A DNA stretch of 64,000 nucleotides from Dendrolimus kikuchii (Eukaryota > Arthropoda > Insecta > Lepidoptera > Lasiocampidae). The stretch's first letter is position 1. Each line of letters opens with the position of its first letter. This document shows, one piece after another, positions 45,200 through 57,052 of this stretch. Both the position numbers and the translations under genes were made by a program. The DNA is taken from positions 18,649,435-18,713,434 of the forward strand of contig CM034389.1 of assembly GCA_019925095.2 (NCBI GenBank), in the 5' to 3' direction. The notes beneath the pieces were generated by a model, which was not told the origin of the DNA, ran no database searches, and saw only the letters and a list, made by a program, of their open reading frames with translations.

Positions 45200-46035
45200 A
45201 TGAGATATTAAAATGTCAAATTTGTCATCACTGGAATCTATAAGTTTAAGTAACAAGTATATCTGTCAGTTTTTGGAAAAATATAGTTACTCTTACAAGC
45301 CACCTTAAGTCACAATAGCTCGTTTGGATCAGCAGGGTCGTCTTGTCTTAAAAATACGCTTTATAACATGAAAATATAATCCTACTAAAAACACTTTCAA
45401 TCTTTCTTCATCAAAGGGACTAAATAGTAGATTTATAAAATATATAGCCTTATTCATCTTGACTAACAATATGGTAAAAACCTCAAAAGTAATTTTGCCT
45501 TTACGTCTCTCGAAAATCTAACAAATTAGAATTCGAGAAAAAACAACGAATTTCTAGGCTGACAACAAATATAAACATTTTCCATGGTTTTTTCTATGTT
45601 TATGATCCTTATTAAGCCTAAATAAATATTCTGGAACCTTTTCAGAAAATTCTTTGGAATTGACCAACTTAAACGTTTTTTATAAACGTAATACCAAAAA
45701 ATTACTATTTTTCATGGTAATACGTATTTGAAGTCATAATACTCGTACATTCAAATATTTCTATTATTTTTATGAATATTATTTAATTCACTTTCAATCA
45801 AACATAATTCTTCTTTCATGTTTTATTTAATAGCTTATATATTAAAGGTATCAGCCCATGAAACCCCTACTTCCATTCTCATGTTTTACCATTTTTAACA
45901 GAACGGAGGGCTAGTGCCTAAAACTAACTACCTTAACATACTCTTTGTCAGGGTTCAAACCCCCGCTATTAGAATAAGACTTGAATTAAGAACTAAATCA
46001 CCACTACTTTAAATATACGTTATTATTTTCATGCC
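45200..46035. other. No feature recognised
   Basis: AT-rich, no genes. Confidence 0.5.
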
Positions 46036-46038
46036 AGA

Positions 46039-46484
46039 CTAGGTGACCCGGCAAACTTCGTACTACCTCAGAATCAATAAACAAAAAGGTTGAATGATAA
46101 TTGTAGAATGTTTCAACTTTAGTAAAAAATGTGGTCAAAACTTAATCGGAACGAACATCAAACGTTTGACATTCAGAAACAAAAAAAAAAATTAATAAAA
46201 AGTTGACTTTTAAATTTCATTTCATTTCGGAACGATTTTTAATTTTAATTGATTTCTAAACGACGGGTCAAACATCAAATGTTTGACAGACCAGGAATAA
46301 TTTCTATGGGAAAGTGAAATTATTGTTTTTACTATATTCCAAGGATTTTTTTCATATTTACTCACCTTTTAAACCTTCCCTGGACTTCCACAAATAATTC
46401 AAAACCAAAATTAGCCAAATCAGTCCAGCCGTTCTTGAGTTTTAGCGAGATTAACGAACAGCAATTGATTTTTATATATATAGA
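46039..46484 (-). mobile_element. Complete non-autonomous Helitron
   Basis: 446 bp, sibling of 43627-44067. The minus strand ends gtttgccgggtcacCTAG followed by T (46039 on plus) and starts TC after A (46483-46484). It has drifted from the copy at 43627. Confidence 0.8.
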
Positions 46485-46489
46485 TTTTC

Positions 46490-48700
46490 ATTTAACAGAA
46501 ATAAACGCGCGAGTCAATTAACCGCTTATTCTCCCAATTAACTTTTCGCAAATTAACTTTCAGTGGTTTGAAGCAATAAATCATTTAAATGAAAAAGTTA
46601 GAGAAATCTTAATTAACCTGTTATTTGATTTGTGGCTTACTTTATACGAAGTACGAACTCATTATGAATTAAATACTAATAAAAACATGGTCTTGACAAT
46701 TGGGAATGTATTTATTAAAATATTTAATGATAGAAAACATGAATAAATAATAATAATTGTCACTAGAGAGCCAATTACAGGTTTTTGCGAATAATCTATT
46801 GATTAAGCAACATGAAGCCATGAAGCACACCGTAAAACTAGTCATTAAATTTTTTATGGCTTGATACCGCTTAGTTCTCGGTGTATAACTTAAGTTTTAA
46901 TCTCGGTATTTTATAACTCATGTGTTTATGTAAATATTACGCCTATCAATAATAAAACTATGGGGGTTTGAAGGTATATTCATGTTTAAATCAATGAGTC
47001 TTTTCTATTTTTTGTTGTTGTTATAAATACAAAATTAATTCCTTAATTAACTTCAATTATTATTATTTAGTCATCCTCGACTACTTTTGACTAGGAAAGA
47101 CTGATATTGAAAGACTATGAACTAGTGAGCGATTATTATAGAGAAAAGATAGTATACGCTTTTTTTTGGAATTGGCACAGCGTACCAGTCAAGTGAGATT
47201 TGTAGTATAGAACAGCCAGGTACAACTTTTGACACGATTGAGTTGAACAACGTAGCTTGTGCTTGATATTGTATCAATGTTGACGACATTCTAAATCGAT
47301 GAAAACGTTACAGTTATTTAATCGACTTTTATCAAATTGAATAAATTGCTAAACTACCTAATAATAATAATCTAGCTATTTATTTTCTAAAACATGTATA
47401 GCAGGTACGTATTGAAATGTTCATTCTCTGTAAATAACGAGCAATTATCTCGTAACTGAACAAAAATTTAAATGTACAACAAATCAAAACAATATTAACA
47501 GATCAAAATAATGGTCTGGAATTAAAGGTTGTAGTTATATATTTTTTTCTTTTAAAGCGATATATAAATTGACGACCGGAAATAGTGAAACAATATTTTC
47601 AAATACCTTCTAAAGCTATGGCTATCCCACATTTATCCATGTCTGGGTTGCTAAAATGTAATTCTGCCATGGAGAATTCTACCGCAGATTACATTCCACT
47701 CTCGATGGTGCACTGGGGTGACCGTCATTGGCGAAATTGAAACGGTTTTCATATTTCAAGTGATATCTTTTTGGTAGTGTTTATTCTTTTATATATTTAT
47801 TTATTTTTCTTTTGTATTCAAAATATTTTATTTCTATGAAGCTTATTTTACAGGAAATACGATGAATATTAGATATATAAAAAAATAGGTGTAAATATTG
47901 TCCCAAAGAAAAATAAGTCCTAGCAATAGTCTATTATAGAGAGATTTAGATACGATTACTAAAATACGTATCTATTAATGTTGTTTTCTAACCTATTAAA
48001 GTACCTAAAACATTTATAGATTAGTTTAAACGAAAACTATGAAGAACTATTCGTAATCGTGCGTGCACATTGTTTTCCTTATAACACTGCACTGCTGGAA
48101 GGCAGCGTCGACAGATAAGTACTCATTCCTCAATACTTTTAGCCGCTTCGCTGGTGTATTTAAAGGTTTTCAAGCATGTCTCTACGAATTTGGATGAACA
48201 TGGATATGGATTTTTAATTATAATTGCAAAAAAGGTGAGAGGATTTACGTGACAGAGATTTGTCTCTACCACACAAGTGATACACATTAAGCAAAGCCCT
48301 TAGAGATTAGCCCATGAAGACTGATAGCTTATTCGTGGTATACTATACTTACTATGGTATATATTGTCAAAGCTGTTACTAATGTCTGCTTTATTCCTTA
48401 ATTCACTGTATAACTTTTGGTAATATTTTTTTTTTCAGTAATACATATCATTTACATCTACAATTAAAAACAATTACATTTAAAATTTAATTATTCAAAA
48501 CTAATCACTAGAATGTTTCACCCGCGGTATTATCAAAATGTATATTAGCAACGTTGTCTATTTGCGACCTGACTTCAGATTCCATTAAACTCGTGACGCT
48601 AATGTCTGCCATATCTTGGCATATAATACACAGCTAATAAAATATTAGCAACAGGTATCTTTGAACACAGGTAGTGTCATAAAATAATGTATATTGTGTC
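46490..48700. other. No gene recognised
   Basis: AT-rich, with no frames over about 60 codons worth reporting. A short GC-richer segment at 47630-47760 (ccatggagaattctaccgca) has no recognised identity. Confidence 0.45.
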
Positions 48701-48704
48701 ATAA

Positions 48705-49228
48705 AGACAATAATGGCTCATCTCTTAACGGAATGGTCTTGTTGTCAGCCCGCCCGCAGTTAGGACAGCAGGCTGGCAGGCACGGACAGACAGACACAGA
48801 CGGCGGCGTCTCAGGCGCCGCCAATCAAGATCTCTCCACGTCCCTGCGAGGGACGTTAGGAGACATAGCCCCCCCACAGGATAGACTAGGCGTGTTGCTG
48901 GGAAGTTTCTTTCGCCGTTTCTTCTCTCCCAGCCATAACACGTTACGAAACGGCAGTAAGATAGCGTAGGCCGCCGCGAACCGCCGATCCCGGCCCGCCG
49001 GGATCCTTCCCCTCGGGCTTTATATTACCCGTCACTCGTTCTCAATTAGTGCTTTGTGTCGCCCTATGGTGGGCATCATTAAATTCATCCCCCTCTCATG
49101 GCAACAGTCCAGCTGAGGTAAAACTCCTTAGGGAGCTCCCTCGAGCAAGGCACTCGCCCCAAAAACCCCGGTAAAGTTGTAAGGTCTTCGGACCAACAAC
49201 ATAAAGTCAAGTCCAATAAAAAAAAAGG
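48705..49228 (+). mobile_element. GC-rich retroelement 3' region with poly-A
   Basis: About 500 bp far richer in GC than its flanks, ending gtcaagtccaat then a 9-A run at about 49219. The open frame 48694-48969 (RFFSPSHNT near its end) could be the tail of an ORF2, followed by about 250 bp of 3' UTR with taaggtcttcggaccaacaa. Family unassigned and no duplication found. Confidence 0.5.
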
Positions 49229-49408
49229 TTATTCTAAGAGTGATACAATATTTATGATAATTTGTTATTTTATAATAATATTTATAGAGGTATATCATAC
49301 ATATAATATATATAATAATGTCACCTTTTTTGAATTTACATATGTTTGCCGTATATGACAGATTTCTTGCTGTAAATATTTGTTTGTTTTCACTATTAAA
49401 AAATATAT

Positions 49409-49999
<591 letters not shown>

Positions 50000-50004
50000 T
50001 ATAA

Positions 50005-52450
50005 TTGTAAGGTAATAGAGAATAAATACATATGTAATTCCAAATATTTTATTTCATAATTAATAGAAACTAGCGGTTAATCTTGTGATGTTATAGAAGT
50101 AAATTTGGATATGAAAAGAGAACTTACACTAGGGTATAAAAAAGTTCGATTGGATGTTTCTAGATTACGTTACTTTTATTTTTTCTTCATGACTGGATAT
50201 GAATATATTATTGTAACGGAAAATGCAAGAATACTTTCGAAATAAGGAAGAGAACTTCACGCCATAGAAGTCACGTAAAACTATTTATTCAAACAAATTA
50301 CACTAATTCGCAAACAAACCAAATGTCTATTATACTTGAATTTAAAAAAATCTAAGTAAGATAGCCTTTTTATTTTATAATCCGCTCTATAAATTTGGGA
50401 AACATTCTCAGCGTCTGGCTTTAATAGAATCGCGCGAGTTCATTGCACCAAACAACGTGCATACCTACTATAATTACAAAATTTTAATGACCAACACACT
50501 ACATAAAGTTCAACCCCTTTACTAAAAGCAAACATTTGGCAAACATTCACCGTATTATACAGCGACAGATTAAAATAATAATTACGCCGAGAACCCTAGT
50601 AGGCACACGAGGCTGTCATTAAGGCTGTTCCCTAAATATTTCCACACAGCCAGTTATGTTCAAATTTCCTAAAATGGAGACACTGTCTTAATAAACGACT
50701 ATCCATACTAGCTGAAATACGGAAATATAGTTTTTATGCACGTTTTTGTACTCGTTTGGAAGATTTTGCTACTTGACACCGGCTTGATACACTAACTTCA
50801 CATTAGGAATTTATCTTCAGACTTAGAGGGTGGACGATAGGTCACCGTTGATTCAGTGCTCAATGTATTTGGCCTACAATCACAGTTAAAGACTGTGATA
50901 CAAAAACCGTGCAAATACATACTTGAAAAATTGGGCAAATGAGTGTTAATCTACTCAAATTGAAAAGTTCCATAAAGCTGACAGACGTCCATCGTTTCCG
51001 TCATTTGGATGCGTAATCCCAAAAATTATTTGTATTACCCTATATTTCAAAAAATACTCAACGGGTCCTTTTCCCAATCGAGTTTAGTTGAAATTTATTT
51101 AATTTATATCATCTCCAATTTTTTTCCAAAGACAGCGGGACAGATGAACATGACAATTGTTTTATAATTCTGTTTTTGCGAAAGGGGCTAGGTAACCGTT
51201 AAAATAAAATAAATCTTTTTTAATATGTTCACTGAGATACGCCGATATTTTTCTCTTAGCTGCTATCTCGACTATTTCATTTAAACGTATGTTTGTTTTA
51301 CGCTTTCAAAATCTAACTACTCAATCTATGTATCTCCAGCGCGTGATTTGAATTTTTAGACTCTTACGACGACCCTGGGATAAGCGGGTTAGAGTTATTC
51401 AGTCCGGGATATCACTGTCACGGAAAACATTTTTCATTATGGAAATAAATCCGGGTATATTTCTTCGTGACTGTGATAATCAGCGACATTTATCAAGTAG
51501 TGGACAAAGGTTGCTCCCTAGACGCGCCTAAAGGCCTGAGATCTCGGACTTAGTAAAGATAAGAAAACCCTATTCCTCTTTTGCAGTTGCTATGGCTTAT
51601 AAGCCTTACTCAGTTACAATAAATGCATTAATTCGCTACTCCAAGACGAATTGCAGATTGTTCATATCTATTGTCTCTATTAGAAGATTTCTTTATAAAT
51701 TTACTTTCACCACCAGAAATTGACTGGTTTTTCTCTTTATTTAATTTGAGATTTTTATCAACATAGAAATTTCAATCTAATTAGGCAACAGTTAAACTAA
51801 ATCTATCTAGATTACTGATGAGCAAATTTTAATAAATCAAAAAAATCAAAAATCTTTGAAAATTCTCAAAGGAAGGTCTAATAAACAAATGATTATTGTA
51901 ACGTGGAATACGCATATTGCGTAAGAAGCTACCTATAAATGAGTTTCTTTATTATTTTCTTGCTTCCTGCGATCAGTGGCAACACTTTAAATAGAAGTGA
52001 TGGTAGAAGATGTAACTGTAGAGATTGATCCTTACATTATAATCTACAAACGTATAAATACAAAAATATGCTTCAAGGATTTTAAAAATCTATAGACGTT
52101 ATTAGTCATACTTTAGTGACACAATAGTCCTTAATAAATAAAGTAAAAAAGAACCAACTTTAATAACGAAATTCGGCTTTATCAAAATGGTAATTCATAT
52201 TCAAATAGTATAATGCAATAAAGGCAAGAGGCAAAACCGATTGTTTCAAAGGGACAATACTCAGAAAGCCCTCCAGTGGAGTGCATGCAAATTGATACCA
52301 CTCAAACATCGCAACAAAGTCGAGGGCTTAGCGAGTTTCGGGCTGGATCGGCCAGACAGAAACCCACATAAACAAACTATATCGCACTATTGCTTGCTTT
52401 CGACAATATTAAGGGCTAAGGCAAGTGAGAACATTATCTACTTTAATTAA
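50005..52450. other. No gene recognised
   Basis: AT-rich. The frame 52241-52450 has no recognised domain. No repeat with clear ends was found. Confidence 0.45.
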
Positions 52451-52452
52451 TA

Positions 52453-52643
52453 TCTCGATATATAAAAATTTATGTTTGTCTGTATGTCCTTTATAGAATC
52501 GTAAACTATATACATTTGATCATGTGATGATGAGCCAATGAAGGTTTCTGAGTTGGTTTACAATTGGACCCGGTAGGTGGCGCTGTAGTCGGCATATCGA
52601 TTGAAGCTTTTCCGGGCAGGACGACGTCTGCCGGAACAGCTAG
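52453..52643 (+). mobile_element. Short non-autonomous Helitron
   Basis: 191 bp. Begins TC after A (tctcgatatataaaaattta) and ends gacgtctgccggaacagCTAG followed by T. The phrase acccggtaggtggcgctgta recalls the duplicated box in 39665-40238, so the two are probably related. Confidence 0.75.
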
Positions 52644-52827
52644 TATAAAAAAAATGAATGCCTAAATTCTTCTAGGTACATTTGAACGGATCTAGCATAA
52701 AATTTGTTTGTATTATTTTGAGGAAACCTTTGCAAAAATGTTTCTTATTACTCCAAAACTATGTTGTAAATGTAGAGATCAAATTCTCACGTGAATATTT
52801 GATAAAAGCTATATAAAAACTTTAGTT

Positions 52828-52950
52828 CCTCGTTGACACTTGACATATTTGTCTTCCGTGATCACGGTTACTGTAAACTGGCTGAAATGTCGGAATAATA
52901 ATCAAATAAAATACTGCGCTTGAAACCGTTAAAACGTAGTTTTATTATAT
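52828..52950 (+). mobile_element. Family P retroelement fragment
   Basis: cgttgacacttgacatattt, ccgtgatcacggttactgta, a diverged hairpin then gaaatgtcgg, and ccgttaaaacgtagttttat match 41394-41637. The tail with cgcgaaaacttaag is missing. Confidence 0.75.
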
Positions 52951-53132
52951 TTGAATTATTAAATAAATCTTTTTTTTTTAAGATCATGACCTATCGTTGT
53001 AATCCACTACTGTGTTATTTCATTTACGTCCCATAAAAGTGCTTAAGCAAGAGGGAACACTAATTACCATTGAACCGTATCCTGCTGGTTCTACCCTTTT
53101 CTACCAAACGTTAAGAATTGTAACATTGGAAC

Positions 53133-53328
53133 CTGATTTTCCAACAAATCTTATCAGTTCTGCTAAACTGGCCTTTATTTGTGACGATGCCATTAGCTAA
53201 ATAATGTTTTCGAACGACCTCTTGTTTTGATAAGCCTAAAGGTCCACCAAACAAGTCCTCTGCTAAAGATATTATTCGGGTAATTGCTTCAAAAAGACCC
53301 TTTTTTGTAACATTTTCATAGGCGTACC
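53133..53328 (-). CDS. Possible orphan exon or gene fragment, unidentified
   Basis: On the minus strand the frame is open from 53332 to a stop at 53111-53113 and has protein-like composition. It includes stretches such as KKGLFEAITRIISLAEDLFG and KQEVVRKHYLANGIVTNKG, with few of the Lys/Asn/Phe runs typical of random AT-rich frames. It contains no Met. An AG (acceptor-like) precedes 53328 and a cag|gt lies at 53133, giving a possible 196-bp internal exon; the donor context is weak and there is no clear polypyrimidine tract. I do not recognise the family. It may be an exon of a large gene, a processed fragment or a transposase piece. Low confidence. Confidence 0.3.
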
Positions 53329-53334
53329 CTAATT

Positions 53335-54635
53335 ATTTCATAACAAATATTTCACTGTTCTACCTTTATTATTGAAAGAGAAAAAGAAAAATCACTGAAC
53401 TAGATTCAATTTAACGCCTCTGTGCGTCAGGCCCGTGACCTTTCGAAAGTATTTTCTTATCAAAAACTTGTTACATCAAACGAAATTAGAGGAGCCGAGG
53501 TACATCAATATTGTTATATCATGTCGGCAATACACTGAATGTTATGTAATATTCAGATCGGTATGTTATTAAGATACTTGGAATCGATTTCCAAAAGAAG
53601 GTTCTTAATTCAACTGTGTGTGTTTTTTTAAAGTGTTTGTTACGCAATTTCTCCGTTTATTGTGATTTTTTCTTTATTCGTAAAAGTACACTTTTGAGGT
53701 GGTTTCATCGTCACCAATTTAGGATCTGATGAGTGCATCCCAGGAACATCGAGAGCAACCCCTCTTGAAGAGCGCCGAGCGCCTACACTCTTGGAGAGCA
53801 AAACTTATAAACGCGTGCCAGAAGTACGATTTCTACAGGCGCTTAAAACATTATTTCTAAACCCATTCAAGCAACTAAAAAGTAGTTTTTTTAACAAAAA
53901 CACAACTGATTTCAAGCTAAAAAAAACTATTTCAACATCTAAAAAAACAGCAACAACAATGCAAATGCAGATATTGTTTTTGTTAAAAAATAAATTAAAT
54001 GTTTTCATGTAAGTACACAGTCAATCTATTTGGTTGTAAGTGTTAACACCGTTTATGGACAACTTCAACACCAAGTAATCTGATGCACTGTTTACTTCGT
54101 TAAGACTAATAATCTGTTTATCTATCTTTTAATAAGCCCGCTACACGCTCTGAGAAAATTGCGAGAGGAAGCTCATTTCAAAGGTTGCATAATAATATGT
54201 ATGGCATGAATGAGCTACCAATGGACGACTGTCTAGTATCGATAAAACGTAGATAAACTCCAGTCGCCGGCGAATGGTGCCTTTATGGATTGACAAGATA
54301 GTAATTACTGAAGTCTACTATTACCACTGGACAGGCTGCTGTCACTTTATTTTTGTATATATTGGATTCGCGCCATTTTAACGCTGATAGTTAAGGCCGT
54401 TAGTATGAGAGTCCCAATGAACTAAAATATCACTAGTGTTAGTTCTAATATTAGTTCTAAACACTGCCGCAACTGACGTTTTAAATTGATTTAAAAATAT
54501 GCATGTCATTTATGTGCAGCTGCCAGTCCAGTAGTAATTAGAGGCATTACAGATCGTTCTGCACCCGCTTTGTGACATTTTGTTATTTAAAACATATTCT
54601 ATCATATCATAATATTCTTATTCAAAACATCACAA
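53335..54635. other. No gene recognised
   Basis: AT-rich. The frame 53791-54012 is Lys/Thr-rich with no domain. Confidence 0.45.
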
Positions 54636-54639
54636 TTGT

Positions 54640-54722
54640 TTGTATCAATTTATTTTATAACATTGTGTGCAATAAAAAATATTCTATTCTATTCCATAGC
54701 ATCGCATTCCGTTCCATTACGT
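54640..54722 (+). repeat. LINE-tail repeat (family T) with (ATTCT)-type end
   Basis: tttattttataacattgtgt then gcaataaaaaatattctatt and a degenerate attcc/attct run match 25020-25076. Only the last part of the tail is present. Confidence 0.6.
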
Positions 54723-54724
54723 TC

Positions 54725-55606
54725 CATTCTGTTCTTCTAAGAAAACTTAAATCAGTTATTAGGTATGTTACAAATATATTTATAACAAATTCACATATTG
54801 TAAAATAAACTCTACAATAAATGATTTATTTATATATAAAAAAATTTGCATTACAATGCCTTGTTACCATGTAAGTTGCAAAATTTATCATGGTAGTATA
54901 TTTGACTTGTAAGATTTATGATTTCATGTCTCGCTTGACTCATATAATATAGAGACAATGGAGATTTATCAGACAGTAAAAATGTCTTAGTTGATTTGAT
55001 TGTCAAGTATTTATTAGTAAAATTATCACTGTACTGCAGAATCAAATTCAATTTTTTTTGTAACATATTTAATACTAAGTTTCTGTTTAAAAATAAATTA
55101 TAAACTAAACTATTTAAAAAATGTGTGTGGGTAGTTCACACGCAGTGGAAGTGAAACTCCAGATAATTTACAGGCGAACATAATTATATTTACAACGTTT
55201 ATTAGACAAGTGTGAACTGCACACATATTTTCGGATTTCTATTCTATTATAGACGTATTTATTCTTAGGTATTTTGGCCCTTATTTGTAATAATTCAATC
55301 TAAATTACACTTTACTTTTTCACTAGTATAAAGATCAATATTCAATGCACTGCTACTCGCTTATTTGTATCTACGTATCTGTTGATATATATATAAAATA
55401 ATATCTTAATTACCCTAATTTCATAAAAATTCATTTGAAATCTTTTAAGTTTTATTTCAAGCGAAAATTAATATGAACGAGTAAAGAGAAATGTGTTTTA
55501 TTTCGAATTAAATAAGGTTGAATATTATCTTATTTTAGTGTCGCTTCTTCATTTCGCTTTTTCGTTTCTACGAGTTTCAAATAACAATGATTCTAAAGAA
55601 GTTTCC
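54725..55606. other. No feature recognised
   Basis: AT-rich; no genes or repeat ends. Confidence 0.5.
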
Positions 55607-56124
55607 CTTCAAAAATATACATACATACATACATACATAACTTCATGCCAGTTCCCTTGTGGGGTAGGCACGAACAACAGAGCGCCATTTAGGCCCATTC
55701 TTATACACCTCACTTGCTTCTTTGACATTCATAACTCTTGTCATGCACACTCGTCTGTTCTTAAGGCTCCTGACATCACCCTCCGCTAGTACACGATCAA
55801 TTTGATCATGGAAGGTGTGTCGTGGCCTTCCACGACTTCTGCATCCATCCACTTTTGCATTGTATATCTGTTTAGTCATTCTTTCATCATGCATTCTTTC
55901 CACATGCCCGAACCACCGGAGCATTCCTTTCCTTACCTTCACCCCGATACTCTCTTTCAGACCAACTCTCTTTCTTACTTCGGTATTACGAACGCGGTCC
56001 GCGAGCGTCACTCCGCAGATTTTGCGCACTGCTCGCATTTCAACCGCGTTTACTCTACTTTCATGCTCTTTCTTCCATACCCAACTCTCGCTTCCATACG
56101 TGAGCGTAGGTACTTCAAAAATAT
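55607..56124 (-). mobile_element. RTE-like LINE, 5'-truncated, 12-bp TSD
   Basis: A 494-bp insert (55619-56112) flanked by cttcaaaaatat (55607-55618 and 56113-56124). The minus-strand 3' end is a (gtat)n run. It contains an uninterrupted C-terminal coding stretch. It is the longest of five copies here (7716, 9891, 23961, 35444, 55607). Confidence 0.92.
55643..56112 (-). pseudogene. C-terminus of RTE-like LINE protein
   Basis: About 156 codons are open to the 5' truncation point. They include LTYGSESWVWKKE, RAVRKICGVTLADR, MLRWFGHVERMHDERM, then SRGRPRHTF and PKWRSVVRAYP near the end. The YGSE.W and RWFGHVxRM motifs lie after the reverse transcriptase in RTE-type and related LINEs. No stop or shift interrupts it, so this copy is young, but it lacks endonuclease and reverse transcriptase. 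Assignment to RTE rather than another clade is from memory. Confidence 0.85.
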
Positions 56125-56129
56125 CATAT

Positions 56130-56605
56130 TACAAATACACAAAAAACTAAAAGTAAAAACTTTGTATCCGAGCGTGACGGTCACGCGAGTTCTATGCTTT
56201 TTCCAATCACAATAGTGCCTAAAATGCCTAAAAAATTTGATGTTAAAAGTTGGTTGTTTTATTCATGTAGCAAAAATCTAAAACTCAGCGTGTGCAGGAC
56301 AGCGTGAGAGATTTATAATTTGCAGTTAATACCCACATACAATGAGATACAATTTAAGTTGGCCACAGCACTGTATTTACAAGGCAGCACTACTAGCTAA
56401 CGATATATTTTGTTAATGTTTTTTGGCTTCCATTTACAAACTTCTGTTGTACGCTATAAAACTTTTTCTCTCACGACTAGCTACTAACTTAATAATTTTA
56501 TTCGTTTGTACATGCAGTACGTTTTTAATTTGTAAATGGAACAAGACTACACTCATTTCAGTTTAAAAGTGAATTAAAATTAAAATTGCAGTTTTAATTA
56601 CATTA
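56130..56605. other. No feature recognised
   Basis: AT-rich flank of the copia element; no genes. Confidence 0.5.
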
Positions 56606-56607
56606 AT

Positions 56608-56753
56608 TGTTGTGCAGATATTCTTTTACGCGAAACGACACGGTACGAGATCAACGCAGCAGAGAGTTTATTCGACACAGAGTAGGTATTACATTGATAT
56701 TTGACACATTACAACTGTCACTCATTACGGTGACAATGACACATATTACAACA
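56608..56753 (-). repeat. 3' LTR of copia element
   Basis: On the minus strand it starts TGTTGTAATATG at 56753 and probably ends ...CTGCACAACA at 56608. It contains aataaa in cgaataaactctct, a likely polyadenylation signal. The last ~25 bp (56608-56632) are diverged from the other LTR. Confidence 0.8.
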
Positions 56754-56763
56754 CCCACCCTCA
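56754..56763 (-). promoter_or_regulatory. Polypurine tract of copia element
   Basis: The minus strand reads ttgagggtggg immediately before the LTR TGTTG. This is the usual position for plus-strand DNA priming. Confidence 0.75.
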
Positions 56764-57052
56764 ATGTAATACACATATAAATTTCCAAAAAGAAACTATA
56801 ATAAACTTACATTACAAAAACAATCTTAATTTACATCTTATACAAAACTATGTTTAAGCAATCAAAAGAAACACAATACTTGTATTATGAAACCTCTTTA
56901 TAAATATCTTTTTCAAACCAAAAATTAAAATTTACATCACTTTGTTCATTACAAAAAAGACTATACAGCTATCACTTATATACTACATACTTTAATTACT
57001 TTATTATTAACTAAACTTACACAAATAAAAAAAACTTTATACTTAACTACAA

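Noticed and set aside
55802..56215. Plus-strand 137-codon frame as a gene
   Set aside because: Antisense to the RTE-like LINE C-terminus, which has the recognisable motifs and the TSD.
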